Source of the DNA: Promethearchaeota archaeon
Lineage (GTDB): Archaea > Asgardarchaeota > Lokiarchaeia > Sigyniarchaeales > SOKP01
DNA: 33,692 nucleotides
Direction: 5' to 3'
Assembly (NCBI GenBank): GCA_019058425.1
Contig: JAHPYZ010000053.1
Coordinates: 1-33,692 of the forward strand
In this document: piece by piece, positions 1 to 5,812 of the stretch
Numbering within the stretch: the first letter of the stretch is position 1
Layout: each line of letters begins with the position of its first letter
Translations under genes and position numbers: made by a program
The notes under the pieces: model-generated
What the model was told of the DNA's origin: nothing
Database searches by the model: none
The model's input: the letters and a program-made list of their open reading frames with translations, nothing else

Positions 1-494
1 TCTGTAAAATTCTCAATACCCTCATTAAATAAGGCGTCACTTCCAGCATGCAGTCCAACAATTATTTTAAATGTGCTCATAAAAATTAAGCAAACTAAAG
101 AGAAAAGTAAAACAACTTTTTCACTAAAAAAAAACGCAATTGCTTTATTAGTAATTAATGTTACATTTTTAGATTTAACTAATGCATCAATCCCCTTTTC
201 AGTTAAAGAATAAATCTCCTTTTCTTTTTGGATCAATTCTTTATGAATTCCTTTTAAGAGTAATTCATCCAATTCATTCTTTTTTAGCCTGATATAAGCA
301 AATTCATTGACATAAAAATACTTAAAATAGTTATAAATTTTCTCCTGAGTATTTTCTCCCTTTTCAATTGCAAAAATTAAAGCGTATAGTGGTGAACCAT
401 TTGGGTCATCTTCTAAAATCTGAGTAACTTCATAAGAAAGTCTAGTGATCCCCTTATGCGTTTTTCTCAATTCTTTTAGTTTAATTTGTTCCAT
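1..494 (-). CDS. Winged-helix plus membrane protein, N-terminal part; probable cation diffusion facilitator
   Basis: The ATG is at 494-492 and the frame stays open to the window edge, giving about 164 residues without a stop. The first ~110 residues are soluble and look like a winged-helix domain (a basic wing and an STEKGI-like ending, here LTEKGIDALVKS). A hydrophobic segment follows (VVLLFSLVCLIFMSTFKIIVG), then GSDALFNEGIENFT. That last stretch resembles the first transmembrane segment and following loop of cation diffusion facilitators (GS.AL.AEG.HN..D). The family exports divalent metals through the membrane in exchange for protons. The gene starts 23 nt downstream of the TrmB-like regulator on the same strand, so the two probably share a transcript. 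The rest of the transporter is outside the window, so the family call is tentative. Confidence 0.6.
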   Translation of the reverse strand, partial: MEQIKLKELRKTHKGITRLSYEVTQILEDDPNGSPLYALIFAIEKGENTQEKIYNYFKYFYVNEFAYIRLKKNELDELLLKGIHKELIQKEKEIYSLTEKGIDALVKSKNVTLITNKAIAFFFSEKVVLLFSLVCLIFMSTFKIIVGLHAGSDALFNEGIENFT

Positions 495-517
495 TATTAA
501 TATGGTTGAGTTTAAAT

Positions 518-1483
518 TTAGTGTGTATTAAGAGGAATATTTTTTGTAATAAAAATTGTTTCTACCATCTCTTTAAGAATTTCATAGGATTCTGCCCATA
601 GAAAATAAATATCCTTTTTTAATGGAAACGTGATAGATTTCCAAATTTCTACATAATCAGTTAAATTTAAGTTCTTAAAAGCATTTAAAATTTCATTTTG
701 ACCTGAAAAATATTCTGAGTTTAGTATATCCTCCACTTTAACTTTTAGAACTAAAGCCGGAAGATTTCTTCCAAAAAATGTAAGTTCACTTTCTTCGAAA
801 TAATACTCACTAAGATCACTATAATAACCTATAATTTCTTCAGTTTTCTTCTTTAGAGCATGTATAAATAATTCAAGTGTGTTTTTATCATTTTCAATTT
901 CATGCATAAATCGAAATAGATGGAAACTGTTTTCCAGCATGATTTTAGCATCTGGAGAGTAAAGCATACAATCGTATACATCATAATCAAACGGTGGAAC
1001 ATCTTTCTTTACTAGATATGATTTAATTTTCCATCCTTTCTCTACTAGTGGTTTTAAATAAATTTGGATTTCTAGATCTAATTCATCAATAGAATATTCC
1101 ATCCCATTTTGATATATTACATCTAAATAATCGGAAAATCTTTCCTTAAGATCTATAATTTTTTTAACTTCATTTTGTTTATCTAAAATTAATTTATCAA
1201 AATACTCTGAGGCTTTAATAGCTCTAAACTTCGTGGCTTTTCTAGCAGTTTTAGAAGGTCCAGTATCTTCTACACATCCTAATCGAATTAATTTGTTGAT
1301 TATCGAATAAATTGTTGTTCTATTTAAGACATCATGTAAATCATGAGTTAACTCATTAACAGTAGCCCCTCTATTCCCTTCTTTTAATAACGTAAAATAA
1401 ATCAAAGCTTCATTTTCATTAAATCCTAGTTCTTCTAAAATATTAATGAATTTTTTATCTTGACCAATTATCTTCCTGGACAT
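518..1483 (-). CDS. TrmB-like transcriptional regulator
   Basis: The protein has 321 residues. Residues ~12-100 form a winged helix of the TrmB type: ILEELGFNENEALIYFTLL, then a recognition region RTTIYSIINKLIRLGCVED and a basic wing. A short coiled coil follows (LILDKQNEVKKIIDLKERF), then a ~200-residue C-terminal domain. In TrmB relatives that domain senses small molecules; I see no obvious ligand motif here. The gene lies directly upstream of the cation-efflux-like gene and divergent from the DtxR-like gene, so metal or stress control of the transporter is a reasonable inference. The ATG at 1483 sits next to a near-palindrome that could be its own operator. The family call rests on the N-terminal domain only. 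Confidence 0.72.
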   Translation of the reverse strand: MSRKIIGQDKKFINILEELGFNENEALIYFTLLKEGNRGATVNELTHDLHDVLNRTTIYSIINKLIRLGCVEDTGPSKTARKATKFRAIKASEYFDKLILDKQNEVKKIIDLKERFSDYLDVIYQNGMEYSIDELDLEIQIYLKPLVEKGWKIKSYLVKKDVPPFDYDVYDCMLYSPDAKIMLENSFHLFRFMHEIENDKNTLELFIHALKKKTEEIIGYYSDLSEYYFEESELTFFGRNLPALVLKVKVEDILNSEYFSGQNEILNAFKNLNLTDYVEIWKSITFPLKKDIYFLWAESYEILKEMVETIFITKNIPLNTH

Positions 1484-1490
1484 TATTTTA

Positions 1491-1509
1491 AATATAGTAT
1501 ACTAATATT
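1491..1509. promoter_or_regulatory. Near-palindrome upstream of the TrmB-like gene, possible operator
   Basis: The bases AATAT-AGTATACT-AATATT form an almost perfect inverted repeat centred on AGTATACT (1496-1503), starting 8 nt before the TrmB-like start codon. A regulator bound here would block its own start site. AT-rich palindromes arise by chance in this genome, so support is weak. Confidence 0.25.
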
Positions 1510-1610
1510 TAAGTATTGTGTCATAAAGTCATCGACACAAAAACATTTATATATGTTGAACTGTTATAGTCACATAAAAAGAAAATGAGGGAATTCAAAA
1601 ATTGAAGCGT

Positions 1611-1742
1611 ATGAATTTTAATAATCAAAATAAGGAATTAAAAAAGCGTTATTATGTTTATTTAGGTTTTAATCTAAAAAATTTAGCGTTAAGAACGTTA
1701 TATTCAAAAAAAAAAAACGATTTGGAGAAAAGTTATTATTAA
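1611..1742 (+). CDS. Possible 43-residue leader ORF before the DtxR-like gene
   Basis: ATG at 1611, stop TAA at 1740-1742, ending 8 nt before the DtxR-like ATG. The peptide is basic and rich in Lys, Asn and Tyr. A TTG three codons upstream could also start it. The frame crosses a run of twelve A residues, an unstable sequence. No homology is recognisable. It may be a leader peptide or only an open stretch within the 5' leader. Confidence 0.2.
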   Translation: MNFNNQNKELKKRYYVYLGFNLKNLALRTLYSKKKNDLEKSYY

Positions 1743-1750
1743 AAATTAAA

Positions 1751-2128
1751 ATGTTAGCCTTACAACAATCTCATAAAGATTATCTAATTGCAATTTATAT
1801 GATTGCAAAAAGAAATAAAGGTGGTTGGATATCAAATATCGATATCTCCGAGTTCCTCGGTGTTACACCTGCTTCAGTTTCAGGCATGCTGGAAAAATTA
1901 AAAAAACAAAATCTGGTGAGTTGGGAACCGCGACGAAAAATAAGATTGACACTTAAAGGAAAATTAATTGCAATGGAGAGTATTGAAATTAATAGCTTAT
2001 TGAAAGCATTTTTCATGGAAAATTTGAAATTAAGCGATGATCCCTCATTAGATTTACTATGTTCAAAAATTGGAAATTATATTACTCCACAAATCCTAAA
2101 TGCGTTAAAAAGTAAAATATTAGAGTAA
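1751..2128 (+). CDS. Short DtxR/MntR-like regulator lacking metal ligands
   Basis: The protein has 125 residues. The N-terminal half is a clear DtxR/MntR winged helix: HKDYLIAIYMIAKRNKG, then ISEFLGVTPASVSGMLEKLKKQNLV as helix-turn-helix, and a wing ending in LTLKGKLIAM. The second half is a short version of the dimerisation and metal-binding domain. In MntR, metal is held by D8, E11, H77, E99, E102 and H103. Here the first Asp is kept (KDYL), the Glu is Ile, and the usual IEH motif reads IGN. Ordinary Mn/Fe sensing therefore looks lost. The gene is divergent from the TrmB-like regulator and convergent with arsC, whose end is 28 nt away. The ATG at 1751 begins directly at the conserved first helix. 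Confidence 0.8.
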   Translation: MLALQQSHKDYLIAIYMIAKRNKGGWISNIDISEFLGVTPASVSGMLEKLKKQNLVSWEPRRKIRLTLKGKLIAMESIEINSLLKAFFMENLKLSDDPSLDLLCSKIGNYITPQILNALKSKILE

Positions 2129-2156
2129 TAAAAAGTATTTTTCCCTATTTTCTATT

Positions 2157-2582
2157 TTAAATTCCTCTTTCCTTTAACCATTCTTTAATTTTTTGATCAA
2201 TTTTATCTCGTATTTCTCTAAATTTAGCAACTTTTTCTTCTTCAGATCCTTCAAAAGCAGCAGGATCCTCGAATGGTCAATATAATCGAGTACCAAACCC
2301 AGGTATTGTTGGACACCTCTCTTCTGCCTTATCACATACAGTAATTATGACTCCAAAATGTATTTTACCTAAATATTGGCTTAAAGGTTTTGAAGTATGC
2401 TTACTTAAATCATAACCATTTTCTTCCATTACTTTAATAGTAAGTGGGTTAATTTCTTTTGGTTCAAATCCAGCACTATAAACTTCAAAATGATCTCCGG
2501 CATACTTTCTTAAGAATGCTTCAGCCATTTGACTTCTTGCCGAATTTCTAGTACATAAGAAAAGTACTTTTGTATTTTTCAT
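2157..2582 (-). CDS. arsC: Arsenate reductase (thioredoxin-type ArsC) with an in-frame UGA at codon 102
   Basis: Arsenate reductase of the low-molecular-weight phosphatase fold reduces As(V) to As(III) for export. From the ATG at 2582 the frame shows the P-loop C10-X5-R16 (CTRNSAR) and redox cysteines C83 and C90 ([11 protein letters not shown]), matching C10/C82/C89 of Bacillus ArsC. At codon 102 there is TGA (2279-2277). The same frame then continues with a perfect family C-terminus ([23 protein letters not shown]) to TAA at 2157, giving the normal length of 141 residues. The UGA sits where relatives have Trp (HWxFxDPA). Stopping there removes the general-acid Asp (D106) and should inactivate the enzyme. 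Either UGA is decoded (this locus has other apparent Sec codons and a SECIS 82 nt upstream of this start) or this is a recent nonsense allele. The enzyme family is certain; the decoding is not. Confidence 0.82.
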
Positions 2583-2651
2583 AATAAATCTACCTTTTTC
2601 AGCTAAATTTTTCTCTATTTTTAATTTTTATATATATAAAATATAAAGGAG

Positions 2652-2703
2652 GCAATCCTTTTGTCAATCTTTTACTAACATTTTTTAAAAGATCTCATTC
2701 AAT
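2652..2703 (-). promoter_or_regulatory. SECIS element 1, 3' of the tandem-UGA gene
   Basis: Read on the minus strand, the RNA has AUGA (2698-2695), stem strand GAUCUUUU (2694-2687), a 13-nt loop AAAAAAUGUUAGU, the pairing strand AAAAGAUU (2673-2666), and then GA (2665-2664). AUGA opposite GA next to an 8-9 bp helix with an A-rich apical loop is the layout of the eukaryotic and lokiarchaeal SECIS core (tandem G.A pairs). The lower helix is weak (UUG/CAA). It starts 9 nt after the TAA of the selenoprotein gene and is almost identical to 4694-4744. It also lies 82 nt before the arsC start. Confidence 0.8.
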
Positions 2704-2707
2704 CCTA

Positions 2708-3190
2708 TTATCTATTTTTTGATTTAAAATAATGGGTAAAAATTTTATTCTCTTTTCCATATTTTTCTCTTATAATACTTTTAAATTTCCCGATATTCAA
2801 TCTTTTTTTTACTTTTTCTCATCAACAACCAGAATCTGGTTGTAAATCGATTACGCTATCAGGATATAGTATAAAATTAATATTATCTCGAAGTGGCATG
2901 AATTTTCTTAGATTACCTTCTTCATCAGGCCCATAAGGCATCAATCCAATGTCATCATAAATAATATTTTCTTTAGGATTCCAAAATAATTGTAAATAAT
3001 AATGGATATAACCTTCAAATATTGGAAATATCGATTCATGTGGATTCTCAAAAATATATTTATCTACATTTGCTAAAGCTTCAACAAAAGTAGCATCATC
3101 TTTTACTTGTACAATAAATGTTTTGCCTTTTTGTAAATCCATCGAAGGTATAATAATTTTAAATGTAATTTTTTTTATTTTTATCAACAC
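2708..3190 (-). CDS. Tandem-selenocysteine protein, paralogue 1 (C-U-U)
   Basis: Conventional translation from the GTG at 3190 gives 122 residues ending in PDSGC, followed by TGA (2824-2822) and TGA (2821-2819). The same frame then runs on for 36 residues (EKVKKRL, GKFKSII, YGKEN, HYFKSK) to TAA at 2708. That tail is conserved in the paralogue at 4746-5222, which has the same TGA-TGA at the same place, and a SECIS-like hairpin follows both stops. The product is thus probably 160 residues with Cys-Sec-Sec. The body starts with strand-like IKIKKITFKIIIP, a helix, a conserved FPIFEGYIHYYLQLFW core and a final strand pair; this could be a beta-grasp fold, which is tentative. Its place in an arsenic locus suggests metalloid binding or redox, which is inferred. 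I do not recognise the family. Confidence 0.85.
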
Positions 3191-3523
3191 CTCGTTGTAG
3201 TTAATAAATTAAAATTTCTAAAATCTAATTAATTATTATCATTTTAAGAATATTTATTAATTCTCTCTTGAGAACAAATACAATTTTAATCTGATTTAAC
3301 CATTTTTTATCACTTTTCTCTATCTCAAACTTTAATTTATAACTTGCTTAAAAGTAATATATAAAAATATTCACAAAAAACTTATTTTATGCTGAAGTAT
3401 CACGTACAATCAAAAATCACCAAAAACTAAAAGGAACATCAAATATCTCTTATATATTCTCTAATTAACGTTAGTATCTCATTTATACTCTATTGTAAAT
3501 AAAAAATTTTTAGGTTTTGAAGA
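3191..3523. other. Intergenic region between divergent genes
   Basis: About 330 nt separate the divergently read selenoprotein gene and chemotaxis-like gene. Near 3357-3365 the minus strand reads TTTATATA, a candidate box A for the minus gene, though about 165 nt from its start. On the plus strand CATTTATACT (3480-3489) lies ~35-40 nt before the ATG at 3524 and could be the box A of that gene. No open frame or stable hairpin stands out. Confidence 0.4.
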
Positions 3524-4327
3524 ATGGTTTCAATATCTTATGAAATGTTACTTTTAGAAATCCCTGTAGTATTGGCATTGCTTTTCATAGCATTTAAGTA
3601 TAAATTTAAATTAACTCGAAATTCAGTAGCATTTAAAGTGTTAGCACATGTATTTGTTTCTGTAATGGTCTTGATGACTATCGCTATAATTGCGATAGGA
3701 TATTTCAATAGGGATTTGATCTTCGTATTATGTATATTGCCACCAGGGATTATATATTTTATCTTTGCTCTCTATATGATTGTTAAAGCTATTCGACAAA
3801 AAGAACAGACAATCCAAGAGGTGATTGATTCAAGTTCACAAGCATCAATAACAGTGGCAAACATAGCTACAGAATTAGCTTCAAGTGCTGCTGAAGTAAA
3901 TACATCTTCTGAAGAAATTTCCACTACAACACAAGAAGTTACGGAATATAGTCGGATATCAATGAAATCTTCAAACGAAATTACAGAGATCATGGATTTA
4001 ATCACCAACATTTCAGAGCAAACCAATCTTTTAGCGCTTAATGCAAGTATAGAGGCTGGAAGAGCAGGTGAAAATGGTAAAGGGTTTGCGGTTGTCGCTG
4101 ATGAAGTAAGAAAATTAGCTGAAGAATCTAAAGCTGCAATTTTTATAACTGGTAATAAGATTAAAAATATCTTAAATAATATTGAATTAACTTTTACTTC
4201 AATGGAAGGGATAAGTACTTCATCTGAACAACAAACCGCTTCGATGGAGGAAATCACATCTACTGCAAGTAGATTGGGAATTCTAGCAGAACAATTAAAA
4301 GAACAATTGGTAAATACAACAATATAG
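3524..4327 (+). CDS. Minimal methyl-accepting chemotaxis-like protein
   Basis: The protein has 267 residues. Three hydrophobic segments (about 5-25, 38-62 and 66-90) are followed by a helical signalling domain. The diagnostic hairpin tip is clear near residues 165-200: [20 protein letters not shown] and [18 protein letters not shown]. That tip binds CheA and CheW in chemoreceptor arrays. There is no periplasmic ligand-binding domain, no HAMP domain and little adaptation region, so it is much shorter than typical receptors (500+ residues). It stands alone on the plus strand between two minus-strand selenoprotein genes in an arsenic locus. No che genes are visible. It may signal membrane or metal state, or be a scaffold; its role is unknown. 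Confidence 0.85.
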   Translation: MVSISYEMLLLEIPVVLALLFIAFKYKFKLTRNSVAFKVLAHVFVSVMVLMTIAIIAIGYFNRDLIFVLCILPPGIIYFIFALYMIVKAIRQKEQTIQEVIDSSSQASITVANIATELASSAAEVNTSSEEISTTTQEVTEYSRISMKSSNEITEIMDLITNISEQTNLLALNASIEAGRAGENGKGFAVVADEVRKLAEESKAAIFITGNKIKNILNNIELTFTSMEGISTSSEQQTASMEEITSTASRLGILAEQLKEQLVNTTI

Positions 4328-4704
4328 TCTGTTTGAATCAATTTTTTCAAACTAAATAGTGCGTAAATCGCACAATTTTTTTTTAATTTTCAGAAGAACC
4401 CTCTAAATAACTTTGAAAAGATTAAAAATTTTGGAAGTATTGTTGATTTTGTTAAATATGTTATACATACTTCGTAATATTATCTTGAAAAAAACCTATG
4501 GTTCAAAAATTATATTATATACTTCAAAAAGATCTTCCACATCTTTCCTATTGAAAAAAACTATCATTTGGATTCTCGTAGAATTTCAGGTATATAAAAT
4601 AAATAGCTTACATTTTCTTTATCATGTATCATCGTTTATATGAACTTCTTTTTTACAGATTTTTAATTTTAAACTAAATTTAGTATATAGGAAGCAATCC
4701 TTTG
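4328..4704. other. Gene-free stretch after the chemotaxis-like gene
   Basis: The sequence is AT-rich with no convincing gene. A 76-codon open frame from a TTG at 4413 encodes only a Leu/Ile/Lys-rich, uncharacteristic sequence and is probably chance. The 3' end of this stretch, read on the minus strand, would be the trailer of the second selenoprotein transcript. Confidence 0.4.
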
Positions 4705-4744
4705 TCAATCTTTTACTAACATTTATTAAAAGATCTCATTCAAT
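4694..4744 (-). promoter_or_regulatory. SECIS element 2, 3' of the second tandem-UGA gene
   Basis: On the minus strand the RNA reads AUGA (4739-4736), GAUCUUUU (4735-4728), loop AAUAAAUGUUAGU, AAAAGAUU (4714-4707), GA (4706-4705). It is the same hairpin as at 2652-2703, with only a few changes across ~50 nt (one in the loop). It begins 6 nt after the TGA that ends the extended reading frame. Flanking sequence outside the genes is otherwise diverged, so conservation of this block argues for function. Confidence 0.8.
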
Positions 4745-4745
4745 T

Positions 4746-5222
4746 TCATAAGCTTTTTTTAGATTTAAAATAATGGGCAAACCTGATATTGTCTTTTCCA
4801 TAAGTTTTCATAATCACTCTTTTAAATTTGCCATAATCTAATCGTTCTTTCATTACATCAGCTCATCAATCTGCATGGACTACAATAGTTATTTCACTAT
4901 CAGAATATAAATTAAAATTAATATCATCGTGTAATGGCATAAATTCTTTATTTGGTCCGTAAGCATTTACCGCACAATCATCGTAAATTATATTTTCTTC
5001 AGCGTCCCATATTAGTTGAAGATAACTTTGAATCAATCCTTTATAAATAGGAAAAATGGATTTTTCAGGATTATTGTAATAGATTTCATCTATATTACTC
5101 AAGGTGTCTACTATTGAGCCATTGTCAGCAATTTTTAAGTTAAAGTCGAGCCCATTTGATAACTTATTTTCTGGATCTGGAGCAAAAATAGTCAATTTAA
5201 TATTTTTAATTTTAATAATCAC
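4746..5222 (-). CDS. Tandem-selenocysteine protein, paralogue 2 (D-U-U)
   Basis: From the GTG at 5222 the frame gives 118 residues ending in IVVHAD, then TGA (4868-4866) and TGA (4865-4863). It continues 38 residues (ADVMKERLDY, GKFKRVI, YGKDN, FAHYFKSKKSL) to a TGA at 4746-4748, directly followed by the SECIS. The tail matches the paralogue at 2708-3190 in GKFK, YGK-N and HYFKSK, with synonymous third-base changes, so it is read as protein. The body shares SIFPI, YLQL-W, ENIIYDD, YGP and FMPL. The residue before the Sec pair is Asp here and Cys in the other copy. It is the last gene of the acr3 operon, 33 nt after the thioredoxin-like gene, which ties it to arsenic or related metalloid handling. 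Function is inferred from context only. Confidence 0.85.
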
Positions 5223-5255
5223 CTCAATAAATTATAAAAATAAAAGTTTTAAAGG

Positions 5256-5552
5256 TTAGATAAGACCTTTAGCTTTAAGTAGTTTCGGTAATTCTTTTTT
5301 AAGTGCGAGAGTTGAGGAAAATCTTTTCTCTTCATCAACCACAACACATTTACTATGCAAATTTAGTTGTCTTGCTTCTTCTGAATTAAGATTCTTTGTA
5401 TCATAGTCAATATGTTTAATATAAGGTGTCAGTTCAACAAATACCCGATTCATAAATTTATCCCATTCACATGCACACGCGTCTAATGGGACGTAGATTT
5501 CTACTTTTAATTTTTTTAACTCTTTTTCTTCGCTAATCTTTATCACATCCAA
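5256..5552 (-). CDS. Thioredoxin-fold-like protein with a Cys-Ala-Cys motif
   Basis: The protein has 98 residues and resembles a small thioredoxin-fold protein: a first strand KVEIYVPL, then the active-site region DACACEWDKF, a helix, a second strand (YIKHIDYD) and a C-terminal helix. Instead of CxxC it has C-x-C, and where thioredoxins have a cis-Pro it has SKCVVVD. The third Cys could therefore face the pair, a geometry suited to binding As(III) or another soft metalloid; this is inference. The start is TTG at 5552, the only start codon after an upstream in-frame stop besides a GTG two codons later. It lies between the miniprotein (3 nt away) and the D-U-U selenoprotein gene. It could deliver As(III) or electrons to ArsC or Acr3. 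Confidence 0.65.
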   Translation of the reverse strand: MDVIKISEEKELKKLKVEIYVPLDACACEWDKFMNRVFVELTPYIKHIDYDTKNLNSEEARQLNLHSKCVVVDEEKRFSSTLALKKELPKLLKAKGLI

Positions 5553-5555
5553 ATA

Positions 5556-5735
5556 TTACTCATTTTGATGAAGTCCTTTGCATTTATCAGTTCCACAATG
5601 AATATGCTTGGGTGCATAATCATGACTATCCTTATTACAATGTGATTCTGAGAGGTTATAACTCGAATGAGACATCTCTACTAATGCTTCCTTTATAATC
5701 TCTGCAATCTGTTTATCCATATCATCTTCATTCAT
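5556..5735 (-). CDS. Cys/His-rich 59-residue protein in the acr3 operon
   Basis: ATG at 5735, TAA at 5556. The first ~20 residues form an acidic amphipathic helix (DKQIAEIIKEALVEM). The rest is rich in His and Cys: SHCNKDSHDY, KHIHCGTDKCKGLH, with three Cys and six His. This suggests binding of a soft metal or metalloid. The stop lies 3 nt from the TTG of the thioredoxin-like gene, so the two are probably translationally coupled. It follows acr3 by 77 nt. I know no family for it. The composition, tight spacing and operon position make it likely to be real. Confidence 0.6.
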   Translation of the reverse strand: MNEDDMDKQIAEIIKEALVEMSHSSYNLSESHCNKDSHDYAPKHIHCGTDKCKGLHQNE

Positions 5736-5812
5736 AGTTATTCATCAAAATTCTGTTTAGTTTTCAAGGTATCGATTATTAAATTGATAATTCTTTTTAC
5801 TGATTATAAATA

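Noticed and set aside
2130..2156. A SECIS 3' of arsC
   Set aside because: I looked on the minus strand through the arsC trailer into the DtxR-like gene and found no AUGA-stem-GA hairpin.
2822..2824. Treating the first UGA as the true stop of the 122- and 118-residue proteins
   Set aside because: Both paralogues have the same UGA pair, a conserved downstream tail and a hairpin after the later stop, which chance or simple termination does not explain.
3772..4350. 192-codon frame antisense to the chemotaxis-like gene
   Set aside because: It is the mirror of a clear coding sequence with an exact signalling-tip motif; the antisense product has no recognisable features.
4413..4643. 76-codon open frame from a TTG
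   Set aside because: The product is a Leu/Ile/Lys/Tyr-rich string typical of chance frames in AT-rich DNA, with no ATG or ribosome-binding site.
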